A DNA stretch of 64,000 nt from Chloranthus sessilifolius (Eukaryota > Streptophyta > Magnoliopsida > Chloranthales > Chloranthaceae). Both the position numbers and the translations under genes were made by a program. Below are positions 54,637 through 64,000 of the stretch, piece by piece (the stretch's first letter is position 1; every line of letters begins with the position of its first letter). The notes under the pieces are model-generated. The model worked only from the letters and a program-made list of their open reading frames with translations. It was not told the origin of the DNA and ran no database searches. The DNA is taken from positions 496,001 to 560,000 of the forward strand of contig JAJIZI010000019.1 in NCBI GenBank assembly GCA_021018995.1. Direction: 5' to 3'.

Positions 54637-56640
54637 GATGCCCCTCTTTGGTGCGCTCTTACGAAGTAATAACGTGTCGAAGAAGTAAACACCCCTCATT
54701 CGAGGTGTCTTCTCGTTTCTCTTGAGAAATCCCAACTGTGAATTGGTGATGCTGACATGATATGCTTGGCTTTCTTATCTATCAACGTAGGCTAAAATGG
54801 AGCATTTGAAGGACAAATGGTAGCTGTCGAAGGGCATATTCTAGTTTTAGGGGTGCATGGCGCATCTCGCTGCATGGCGCAGGCTAATAGAGGGATTTTA
54901 TGCAATCGAGGTAATAGGGCGTCAATCAAATGTCCAAAATAAGATTCAAAAACTGATAATATTAAAATGAAGTATCATGTAATATCGAAGGCTTTTGCAA
55001 AGTCATGTCAGACCGGGCGTGTTATTGCTCACACTAATGCGCGTCAGGCATTCCTTTTCCAATAGGTGTTTATAAGTTCTTAGATTAAATATACTCAATA
55101 TTCAGTTTCCCAGGGGAATGGCCGATTTAGGCTAGTAATTGAGTGTCTTATGAGGTGTGCTCAATTGAATTCTGCGCAGTGGCACGTGCGCTTAATTCAT
55201 TAGGAGTCAGCTTCTAAGTTGGGAATTCTAGTGCTAATGTGTCTGAATAAATGATTCTGCATAGTGGAGTATGCGCTTGATCCAATTCTGCACAGTGGAA
55301 TATGCGCTTGATTGCAAGTTCAGGGATTGGCCTGTGAGTTGGGTATTCTTATCCTAATGTGTCTGAACAAATGATTCTGCGTAGTGGAGTATGCGCTCGA
55401 TCCAATTCTGTGCAGTGGAATATGTGCTTGATTACAAGTTCAGGAGGTCTTTGGAGTTAAAGGTCAGGTTCAAGTGTAATTTATTGCGCGCGGGTGATGG
55501 GGCGCTTAATCAGTTTTTTTTTTTGGTATTTAAAGAAGGGCGAGTTGGGTCTATTTATCTCGTTGCTTTGTTCTTCTTTTCTTCTTCTTTTTTTTGTTAT
55601 ATATATATATATATTTTTTTTTGAAGTAAGAGGATTTTGAAAATTCAGGAGTTTTAAAATTTTAAGATTTTAGGGATTTTAACTTAAGATCAATTCGGTA
55701 GTAAAACGACAGAAAATGTGGCTTCGGAGATATCGCTGAGTAGATCCACCGATATGAGATTTGTGGACCTGACCATTATTATGGTTGTTAAGATGACACT
55801 TGGCATGCCGGATACTCTGTCTAACTTTCTCGATGAATACTGATGATTGTCTCTTATGGAAGGACTATAGTGATTCGCGAGTTGAGAGAGACGAGTTTTG
55901 AAAACATTTAGCTTAATCATAGCTAACTATATATATTTGCAATTTTGAGTAATTGAAAAATGGGTAGTACTTACCTGGGGGTGATACTTACTTGGGTTGT
56001 GCATAGTTTGTGGCGGGATTGGTGATGTTGTAGTGTCGCGATGGGATTTTGGGGATTTCTTCTCTTTAGGTCTGCTGTGGCAGGGCTTGGCAGTTGTGAT
56101 GTGATATCTTGGGAGACATGATGTCATGATGGGACCTGGGGATTCTTCCTTTCTTTGGCTACGTGCTGGGTCAGTCTTGGTGGGACGTGGGGATCAATTC
56201 GGCAGAGAGAGAGAGCTCTTTGCCTTAGTGATGGGACACGCTCAAGCTTTCCCTCTTTTCATCATATGACATGGCATGTGCTGTCTGAGCCTTTTATTTT
56301 CTTTTTAAGGTAGTGATGTTTATGGCGGGATGCCGATCGAGCGTAGTTAGCGGTGGCGTGCTCATGTCCTCGAGAGATTTGCTTTTGACTTCTTGCAATG
56401 GGTTATGAGGGTATGGTTAATTTATTATCATGGGACTGGATATCGAGGTGATATCGCATGTGTACACGTTATCGCGATGGGGATGGGTGTTGTCAATGCT
56501 TCCTTCTCGTGCAAGGGGTATGCAATGGGATGGGTGAGTAAATTTTTTTTTTTCTGTCAGAATAGCCTGTGAGGCTACGTGATGGGATAAAAGAATCTTG
56601 ACCGCGATGGGGCAAGAGGTATGAGGGTATAGATTTTGTC
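54637..56640 (-). other. 3' non-coding region of element 3
   Basis: No gene. Includes the 120-bp repeat at 55,170-55,440, a TA/T run at 55,595-55,625, and G/T-rich sequence with ATGGGAT-type words. Confidence 0.5.
55170..55440. repeat. 120-bp tandem repeat made of 30-bp sub-repeats
   Basis: ATGATTCTGC begins at 55,251 and again at 55,371, a period of exactly 120 bp. Inside each unit TTCTGCATAGTGGAGTATGC and TTCTGCACAGTGGAATATGC follow each other at about 30 bp. A diverged extra half unit begins near 55,170. Confidence 0.85.
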
Positions 56641-57031
56641 CATAGTCAGGTATTGCGCGCCTATTTTAGGTCGCTCAATGTGATTGCGCACTTATTTTCA
56701 GGCGTGCGATCTCAGGCTGGAGGGGCTATTTACGCACGTGGGAGTGTGCGTGCGATTGTATTACGCGTTATAATGTAGGCGCGTGATCGAGGCGTCAGCA
56801 GGTTAGTGTGCGGGTGACTTTTCAAGTCACGAGGAAGCAGTGCGTTGTTTGATAGGTTTACGTGGTTCGTGGAGTGCGCATGATCGAAGCGTCGCGCAGT
56901 TGGTGTGGGCGATGGCTTATTTACACACTTGGATCATAGCGTGTGTTTTGGATTATGCGCAGCATGCCTAGCGTGTGATCAAGTTAAGCGCACGTGTTCT
57001 GGCGCGTGATTAAGTCCGTTCTCTATATAAG
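56640..57031 (+). promoter_or_regulatory. GATTGCGCGCC/GGCGCGTGATC half-site array with TATA box
   Basis: Half-sites such as TATTGCGCGCC, GATTGCGCAC, GGCGTGCGATC, GGCGCGTGATCGAG and GGCGCGTGATTAAG recur eight to ten times, often in inverted pairs about 30 bp across. CTATATAAG at 57,023-57,031 follows immediately. The same half-sites occur in LTRs E, D and F upstream of their TATA boxes. Confidence 0.6.
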
Positions 57032-57600
57032 TGAGAGTGCTTTCATTTGTTTTTCATTCTCTGGTTTAATCTCGAGTTTTGACCTTTTTCTGGATATCTG
57101 GTGTTCTGAAATTCGTGTTTTAGTGATATCGGGTGTTCTAACCATCCGATTGGGATATTGTTTCTTCCTATGTTCATTATTTCACTTGATCTCTGCGCTA
57201 AGGTGATGCTCGTGTGCGGCGTTGTTATGAGAATGGGCAGTATTGGGAATGAGTGCGCTTGTCTTCACATCAATTCTTTTTAGGGAGAAGTGAAGGCAAC
57301 ATTGAGGAGGTGGCGGTGGAGGAGGTGAAGATATCAGAAGAGAAGGAGTAAAAAGTGAGGGGATGTGTTTCCTAACTAATGCTCCCTGAAGTCTCCGATT
57401 GGACGCTCTAAGCGAAATCTGCTCCTCGCTTCGTCTCCGTTTTGAATCTAGTCTTCATTTTGAGTTGTAGGTTAAAGTTTTAGGTTTTCGTTTTGGGTTG
57501 TAAATTCAGGAGGTATGCCTCCGGGGATACTTCTGAAGCTTTTGAGTTATGAATAAAGGGGCATTTTTTTTGTTTTGTTCTTATTTATTTGTTAGCGGAT
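57032..57600 (+). other. Putative small transcription unit, copy 1
   Basis: Downstream of the TATA box, an ATG-containing stretch (ATGGGCAGTATTGGGAATG, 57,230) is followed by a possible acceptor TTCTTTTTAG. Then comes an acidic short frame (NIEEVAVEEVKISEEKE), a segment TTGTAAATTCAGGAGGTATG and AATAAA at 57,552-57,557. No protein family is recognised. A diverged second copy is at 58,300-58,790. Confidence 0.35.
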
Positions 57601-58299
57601 TAGTTGGATTTATCTGATTTGTTGGACTTATTTTTGGTTTTTAATTTTTAGGATTCATTTCAAATTTATTTAGGGCTTATCGTGAGGTTAATTCACTTTA
57701 TTGAGCTTGGTTTAGAGGGTTTACTTGGTTCTGTTTGATTTGTTGGGGGCATTTTTTTTTTCCTAAACCAATCAAGGCCTCATTTTAGAGAGTTGGTTTT
57801 TTTTATTTAAAGTTTTATCTAGTTTAAGGTTTGATTTTAACTTGAGTTTTGGTCTTTTGTTTGATTCAACATGAGACTTAAAAGGTGTGAGTTTTTAAAG
57901 GTTCTAGATGAGTGCTAAATGTTTAAATCCTATTGGTTTATCCATTTTTGAGTGGATTGGCGTTTCTTAGGGGGTTAAGTGTTGTGTGATTATTGGTTCA
58001 TCTAAGTCCATCATGGATTGTGGTCTTTCAAGGGGGTATGTGTCTGGTCTAGATTTAATTAAATTGGGAGGACTGTCAAGATGTGACACTTGTCACTCTA
58101 TGGTTTAGGAATGTATAGCTTATAAATGTGTGAGCCAAGGGGCTTTGGGTTCTTGTTGTTTGTTTTGGATTTTTATTTCAAGTTTAGGGTTAAAAGTTTT
58201 GGGGCATTTTTTTATCTGTATTAATTTATTCATTAATGTCTTTTCTTCCTTTCTTTTTTTTTATCCCGAGTGTTGGACCCAAAGAGTTGTGTTTATTGC

Positions 58300-58790
58300 G
58301 TGAATTATTGAGAATGGACGGGATTGGGAATGCAAGGTAGCAGTCAAATTGCCACCATGTTAAGGGAAGAGATGGAGGAGAAAAAGGAGGTAGAAAGAAA
58401 ACCCAAGGATAAGGCAGGGTCAGAATTCTCGTGATCGATGCCTATTTTTCCTCAGTAGGCTCTGCAGATCTCGTATTAGTTGCTCTTCCTTATTATGGTT
58501 TCCAAGGTGATCTTCTAAAGGTGGATCTCACGAGTCCTGGGTGGCTTTCCGTGAGCCACTCTTTCTTTTCTGCCGGCTCAGGGCAAGGGGAAGAGGTTAT
58601 TACGGCTAGAATTTGTTCATGGTGCTTTCACCCTCCAAGCTTCTCCGAGATCTCTAGTTTCCATAATAAATTCGGATTCGGGCATTGCCTGAACATGCGG
58701 GCTTTAAGTTTCTTGTTTTAAGTTGTATATTTAGAGGGTATGCTCTCGATGTATTTTATAATTATTTTATTCATTTATGAAGAGATTATA
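58300..58790 (+). other. Putative small transcription unit, copy 2
   Basis: ATGGACGGGATTGGGAATG (58,313) parallels copy 1. It is followed by a Glu/Lys-rich stretch (GGAAGAGATGGAGGAGAAAA), and its tail TTGTATATTTAGAGGGTATG parallels copy 1 as well. No upstream TATA box is obvious. No family is recognised. Confidence 0.3.
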
Positions 58791-59309
58791 TTTTTATTAT
58801 TTCATTTGTGGTAATTTCAGGTTTAGTTTATTTTAGTTTATTTGGTAGCTTGCTTCGATTTGGTTTTGAGCGTAGTGCTTATTTATTTAACTTTGGTCTG
58901 ATCTTATTTATCTATTCTGATCTGGGGTGTCATGGGAACAATTTTTTTTGTTTAGTTTATGTTCACATGAATGAATGATGGGGAGCATTTTTTAGTTTTT
59001 TTCTTTAGTCTTGGTATTAGTTGAAGTGAGTAGGTGATGTTGGGGATATTTTTCTTGTTTAGTTTTGCCTTAGTTGGGGCAAGTTTTTTTTATTTAGTTT
59101 TGGTTGGAGTGTGTAAACGGTGTCGGAACATTTTTTTTTTTAGTTTGGTCTTAGTCTGGAGCATTTTCTTTTAGTTATCGGGGTATAAATTTCTTTAAGT
59201 CTGGAATGTTCTGGATCGGGCTTAACAAGGGCGTGGTTTAGGCTAGTAATTAGTGTCGGAGATCAACTAATTTAGGGCCTATGAACATGCTGTTCTTAAA
59301 TTTTTTTTT

Positions 59310-59695
59310 GGGGAATTGCGCGCTTCACTCCGGGCACATAAATTAATTACGCGCCAAAGGGTGGACGCGTGTTAAGAGTGTTCGAAGGTTATTAAGCACC
59401 AGTTTCCTGTAGTTTGATCGAATTAAATGCATGATATTAGGTGCGTGATCAAGTCAGTGGCTGGTCATTGTACGGGCAACCATTGGCATTCGCGCGTCAC
59501 TGTGTGGACGCTTGAAGTGATTACGCACTCAGTAGGTTGCGTGCAACCAGATGGTCGGGTTAGTTTGAGTGGGCGACAATTGGTTCGCTCACTTAAGACC
59601 GGTCGTGTGATCCGAATTAAACGTGGTGAGAGTGGTGCGTGATTAGTTTGTGCGCCTGGATTTACACGTGCGATTTAGTGGTGTACTATAAATAG
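59310..59695 (+). promoter_or_regulatory. Promoter of the element 3 PMD gene: half-site array with TATA box
   Basis: GAATTGCGCGC (59,313), AATTACGCGCC (59,345), GGTGCGTGATCAAG (about 59,441), GATTACGCACTC (about 59,520) and GGTGCGTGATTAG (about 59,634) are copies of the LTR half-site. TATA box CTATAAATAG lies at 59,686-59,695, about 100 bp before the gene. Confidence 0.65.
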
Positions 59696-59786
59696 TTCAA
59701 AAATTTTCATTTTCATTGCGCGATCTGTGTTAGTCTTCTATTATTTGTATTTTCGTGATATCTCGTGATCCGGTCGTCTGTTTCAG

Positions 59787-61839
59787 GTGCCGTTTCTTTC
59801 ATTCTTGTCAGTTTTTCAAGCTCTTCATTCTAAATTGGAGTCTGAGGGTGATGGTAGGCATGATATTACTATTTCTAAGTTGGAGAGGATGTTAGGGGTG
59901 GAGATGGATGAGACTTTTGAGGCTCGGATTGACGTTGTCGGGGAGGCGGATGTTGAGGAGGTAGTTAGAGAGGAGGTATTGAAGGTTGACCAGTCGGGGG
60001 TCAGGGAGGAGGTGCTCGATATTGAGCAGATAGTTGCTGAGGATGAGGGTGAGAGGGTTGAGGGTGAGATACCTGAGGGTGAGAGAGCTGAGGGTGTGGC
60101 TGCGGAGTACTAGGGTGAGGAGCGTCAAGATCGCAAACACTTCCCACTGGAGGATTTCTTTGCTCGAGGCCGGGTAAGCTTTCATAAGCAAGAGTTCTTC
60201 CATTTTCTTAGCCACTTAGGTTATGACATAGGCTTATTAGGATCTAGAAACCCTTCTAACTTATGTCGAACCTGCATTGATCCTTGATTGTGCGCTCACT
60301 CATGCATCATAACAACATCTAGAGATAGGTCATGTTTCTATTCAGTTATTCTTATCACGTTTTGTATGTTTGTTATGAATTATTGTTGTGTTTGGGGTAT
60401 ATTTGACATGCTTTTAGTTCTAAATTTATTTATCTTTCGTCATGGGTATGTGCTAGTCTTACTGTTATTATATGTGTTTCGTTTAATAGGAGCCCCCGCA
60501 ACTAGCTATCTGCTCGGCATGGACCGAGTCTCATACTTGGTACCGTGCCTTGCCGAAGTTTCAACGAGCGTGATTGGTTCGGTTTTAGACCGATCTTAGA
60601 GCTGGAGCCCTTTCAGGTCGATCGTGGCCTGATCGCGGCGATTCTAGAGAGGTGGAGAGAGGAACATCAGACTCTTCTCTTTCTAGTAGGCATGATGTTA
60701 CCGACTCCGGAGGACTGGGTCAGTATCACAGGTCTTCGTTTCGAGGGTGAGCTGATCACAGGGAGGATGGTAGGACATTATTTAGAGGTGTGTGACGAGA
60801 TCTTGGGTGTGCCGTATAGGTCGAGCGGCTCAGGGCCAGGTGTAGCTCGAGTCACTTGGTTTTTTGATACATTGCGAGTGGCTTCGTCCCCTCGAGGTGC
60901 CATTTGGAGGAAAAGGCGACCTATGAGGCGTGTTGTGCAGTAGGGACGGGCCGAGAGCCCATAGTAGAGCTGGGGCTTGTTGCGGATAGGGTGCTTCGAG
61001 CATTCTTGATGTACTTCTTTAGTGCGATACTCTTCTCTTCTTCGACTCGGGGATACGTCATCGGGTTATTTTTGATGGTTCTCGGGGACTTGGATCGAGT
61101 CCCCACCTATGCATGGGGTGCAGCCGCATTGACGCATCTCTATGAGTAGCTTTATTGTCGGGGATAGGGTATCGCGTCGATCGAAGGTTTTCTTCCCTTC
61201 CTCCAGGTGAGTTTTAGTTAATTAATGTCATAGCGTCTCTCTTTTTTTTTGGTCTTTTAATGGTAACTATTTAGCATTTCTTCTATTTTGCTTTCTGGTT
61301 CTGGGCGTATGACAATTTTGCTTTTCTTTGTCCGAGATTTTCGTTGGAGGTGACATTCACATTTCCGCAGATGCACGTGTGGAGGGAGGCGTTGAGGGGT
61401 CGCCGTTGGTCTTCGGATCTTTAGACCGCGCGAGGCCTCTTTGAGGATATGCATGCGGGGCAAGTATAGATCGTCATACGTACATTTTTTTTCGTTTTGG
61501 TGTTTTAGGATCTGGGTCTTCATTAAGGGGTCGACTCGTTTGCTTGGTTGTAGGTGATTTGGAGACCGTATGCGGATGAGAAGGATGTCGGCGTGCCAGT
61601 GATTCAGTCTGGCCAACCCTTCTTTGATGTGGACATATGGGTCCATTGTTTTGAGAGGGTGGAGAGGATCCACACATCTCGAGTGGTATGGCAGCTGGGG
61701 CTCGCTCAGGGAGTCCCTCCAGAGATTTGCCATAGAGTGGCAAAGAGGATGACTGGCCCTCCTGGCTAGAATTTCGTGGAGCGGATGGCGCTTCAGGTAG
61801 CAGATTTTAGAGTTGGGGGGACTAGGGTTACAGGGTCAC
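59787..61839 (+). pseudogene. Antisense PMD gene of element 3, multi-exon, truncated
   Basis: The first part (to 60,111) is acidic (RIDVVGEADVEEVVREEVLK) with no recognised fold. After an intron (donor GGGTAAGC at about 60,175, acceptor TTTAATAG at about 60,489) comes the PMD start: LIAAILERWREEHQTLLFLV and MLPTPEDWVSITGLRFEGEL. Then come RAFLMYFFSAILFSSSTRGY and VLGDLDRVPTYAWGAAALTH, where YxWG is a PMD hallmark. Donor CAG/GTGAGT near 61,206 and further exons follow, the last reading VIWRPYADEKDVGVPV and DIWVHCFERVERIHTSRVVW. Breaks: TAG at 60,111, frameshifts near 60,540 and 60,900, several stops. The start codon is uncertain. LTR D cuts the 3' end. It is a homologue of A2. Confidence 0.75.
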
Positions 61840-64000
61840 TGTAGACACCCCCATTTTGCTTTCTCAGAATATACTTTTTGTTCGATCAACCTTTGACCAT
61901 TTTTCATTCTGATATGGGAACCATGCACTAAAACAATAGTACATGGCTGAACATAGGCTGAAACAATAGCTCTGTAGCTTAGATCGCGACATGGGGAGAC
62001 TATATACTGAAACAATAGTATATAGTAAGAATGCAGACTGAAACAATAGTCTTACATTTCATTCTAGAGACCAGACCAGGATAACCCAAATTTAAGCGCC
62101 TGAAACCCTGAGCGTAATTCGATTGCACGCCACACCACAAACGCACAATCAGTCCCCCTTTCAAGCCAAACTTTCCTTCTCAAACCTATCCGAGACTCGA
62201 TTACGCACCTGAAATTAGACGCGCGATCGAATTGAGTGCTACAAAACCAACGCGCAATTGGCTTACGCCCGAACTAGTCTCACTGACGTGTAATTCAATT
62301 AAACGCTCAAAACATGGTGCGTAATTGAAGAAAAACCTATAAAAGTTTTTTTTTCTTAATTCGCTCGAAGAGGCTGACAATTTTTTGAGAGAGAACGGAT
62401 TTTGTTTGGGATTCCGAAACAAGAGAACTCTGAGGACAAACCCGTAGAGCAACCTAGTCATGATTTCGAGATTCAAGCCTCGAATCTTCGAGATTTCTCT
62501 CTGCCGCCCCGACCCTTAGGTAATAATTTAATCTTTTAATTCACAACCATAGCTTCAAATCTCTAGATCTAGGAATTTATTATTTTTTTTATTTTTAGAC
62601 TGTAGCACCCTTTTCAGACCAAAATTCTATATATCTGGTTCTAGTTTTTTATTTTAGAACAAGTCCTTAATCTATCGGTCCGATATAACATTTCTAGACT
62701 TTAACTCAGTTCTAAAATCTCGATCTATAGTAATATCATTAATTTATGGTTCTAATCCTTAAATTCAGAATCAGTCCTTAACCATACAGCCTGATTTCCT
62801 GATTTCGGACCCGAATTCAGTCCTCAAAATTTAAATCATAGCTTTAATTCCCTATTTTTAATACTTTCAAAAATTCCCAAATATTAATTCTAGTTTATAA
62901 TTTAATTCATAATTATTATTTTGAAATCAACTCTGAAAAGCTCAAAATATTATGTTACGGTTCAAAAATCAATTAGTATTTAATTTCAGCTACCGAATTT
63001 GCCTAAGGGAGCTTACGGAGGGTACTCGGGAACGAGGCCAATCCTCCTTAGCATAGAGGGCCCAAACCCCTTTTTTTTAGAAATTTTAGAATTAAGTAAT
63101 TGCTTTAGTTTTATACTTTTAACATGATTAATTAGTAGGATTATTTTATTTTAGCATGCTTAATTAATTAAGTGTCTTAAATCTTAGTATGACTGATTAA
63201 TCTCTTTAGATCTGAATTTAATTGGTCAATTCCTTGCTTCAATTACAATTTAATAGAATTAATTTCGTCGCTTCAACTAGATTTTTTTTAGCATAGATTT
63301 TTCATTGCTTTAATTAGAGATTTTTTTATAAAATTAGTTTATTTATTTTAATCAGATTCGGTAAAAATTAGTTTATTCGTCTTAATCAGATTTTATTAGC
63401 ATTAATTCCTTTGCGTAAATTAGAGTTTCGGCAAAATTAGTCTTTTTATTTCAATTAGAATTCTAACAAGACTGTTATAATTGCTGCGATTAGAATTTCA
63501 ATAGAATTATTATACCTTATTCAATCAGAATTCTAGTACACCTGATATGCCTGAACAAATTAAAGTCTCACCAGAACTAATATACATGCACTCCTTGTAC
63601 CAATATGAGACTGAAACTAATTGGACTTCTAGTAGTATTGGGAAACTAATATTAATAAGTTCTAATAGAATTGGGAAATCAACATTAACTGGACTCTTAA
63701 CCAGATTGGAATAAACCTAAACAACTAAATTCATAACAAAATCAGGGAAGTCTAAGTTGACCAGAATTATAACTATAAAGGGGAAAAAAAGGAAATTAAA
63801 CTATCTAATCCAAATAAATAGAATGCTGCTGACGTTCGTAGGTGGACGATTCAGTATAAAAGCAACCCACACCCACTCTTAAGCATGATCATTGATGTGT
63901 TGCAGCATCGATAAATATCTGCAGCTGGCGATCGTAATAAACTAGGAATCCTCCTAAAAAACCCGTGTTATTATTATTTTTTACTTTAATTATTCCAAAC
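61840..64000 (+). repeat. LTR D: plus-strand LTR of the element-3 family, runs past the window end
   Basis: It starts TGTAGACACCCCCATTTTGC and aligns with LTR E in inverse orientation. At 61,925-62,055 the motif TGAAACAATAG or AAAACAATAG recurs four times. Half-sites TACGCACCTGAAATTAG, GACGCGCGATCG and GGTGCGTAATTG lie at 62,190-62,335, just before a TATA box CCTATAAAAG (62,337-62,346). Near 63,900 it reaches GCAGCATCGATAAATATCTG, which lies about 150-170 bp before the LTR end in E. It may be a 5' LTR or a solo LTR. Confidence 0.82.

Larger units (their letters stand above)
52152..61839 (-). mobile_element. Element 3: Tat-like retrotransposon, only 3' LTR and 3' region present
   Basis: The 3' LTR (E) with its polypurine tract lies at the left. 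To the right, 7.2 kb without pol carries promoter-like arrays and a PMD gene on the opposite strand, as in elements A and 2. It is cut at 61,839 by LTR D in the other orientation. Pol is therefore outside the window or lost. It inserted into gag of element 2 at 52,151. Confidence 0.7.

Noticed and set aside
58431-58721. 96-residue frame at 58.4-58.7 kb as a gene
   Set aside because: It lies within the second copy of the small unit, but copy 1 has no matching frame, so conservation does not support it.
61730-61840. LTR D as 3' LTR of an element that carries the PMD gene in sense
   Set aside because: No polypurine tract of the family type directly precedes D, whereas LTR E has one. Elements A and 2 show the gene is normally antisense.

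Overview
The window is nuclear DNA of a flowering plant. It consists entirely of LTR retrotransposons nested inside one another. I see no host single-copy gene, tRNA, rRNA or CRISPR array. The plant assignment rests on Ty3/gypsy pol of the Tat and Athila types, LTRs of about 1.5 to 2.6 kb, primer sites of tRNA-Asp and tRNA-Met type, and plant-mobile-domain (PMD) genes. The species cannot be named.

Layout. (1) Element A, Tat lineage, + strand, runs from before base 1 to 35,770: pol remains (3-4062), a repeat-rich 3' region, two different genes on the opposite strand (A1 at 5,964-7,552, DUF7745-like; A2 at 8,049-9,821 plus 27,767-28,358, a multi-exon PMD gene), a polypurine tract, and a 3' LTR (34,080-35,770). 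(2) An Athila element (9,822-27,761) with two 2.44 kb LTRs and a GTAGG target duplication sits inside an exon of A2. (3) A 2,618 bp solo LTR (29,858-32,475, duplication GTCAG) sits in the 3' region of A. (4) Element A abuts a Tekay/Del-like gag, primer site and LTR on the minus strand (35,771-38,294). (5) A truncated LTR called F (38,295-40,029, minus) follows. (6) Element 2 (40,030-52,151, minus) is a relative of A with its own antisense gene. (7) Its gag is cut by element 3 (52,152-61,839, minus), which carries another antisense PMD gene. (8) Element 3 is cut by LTR D (61,840 to window end, plus).

All pol genes are broken by stops and frameshifts, so none of these elements looks autonomous. 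The largest intact reading frames are the Athila gag frame and a lysine/proline-rich 82-residue frame (ORF4).

The most interesting pattern is regulatory. In element A a 21-bp perfect dyad repeated about every 47 bp lies in the LTR and again upstream of each antisense gene. Element 2 has a dyad of the same length, spacing and positions but with different arm bases that change in compensating pairs. Element 3 and the Athila element likewise reuse their own LTR motif arrays in front of their accessory genes. I infer that the extra genes of these elements are driven by promoters that share cis-elements with the LTR. The PMD gene A2 keeps spliceosomal introns, which fits a gene carried antisense to the element's RNA genome.
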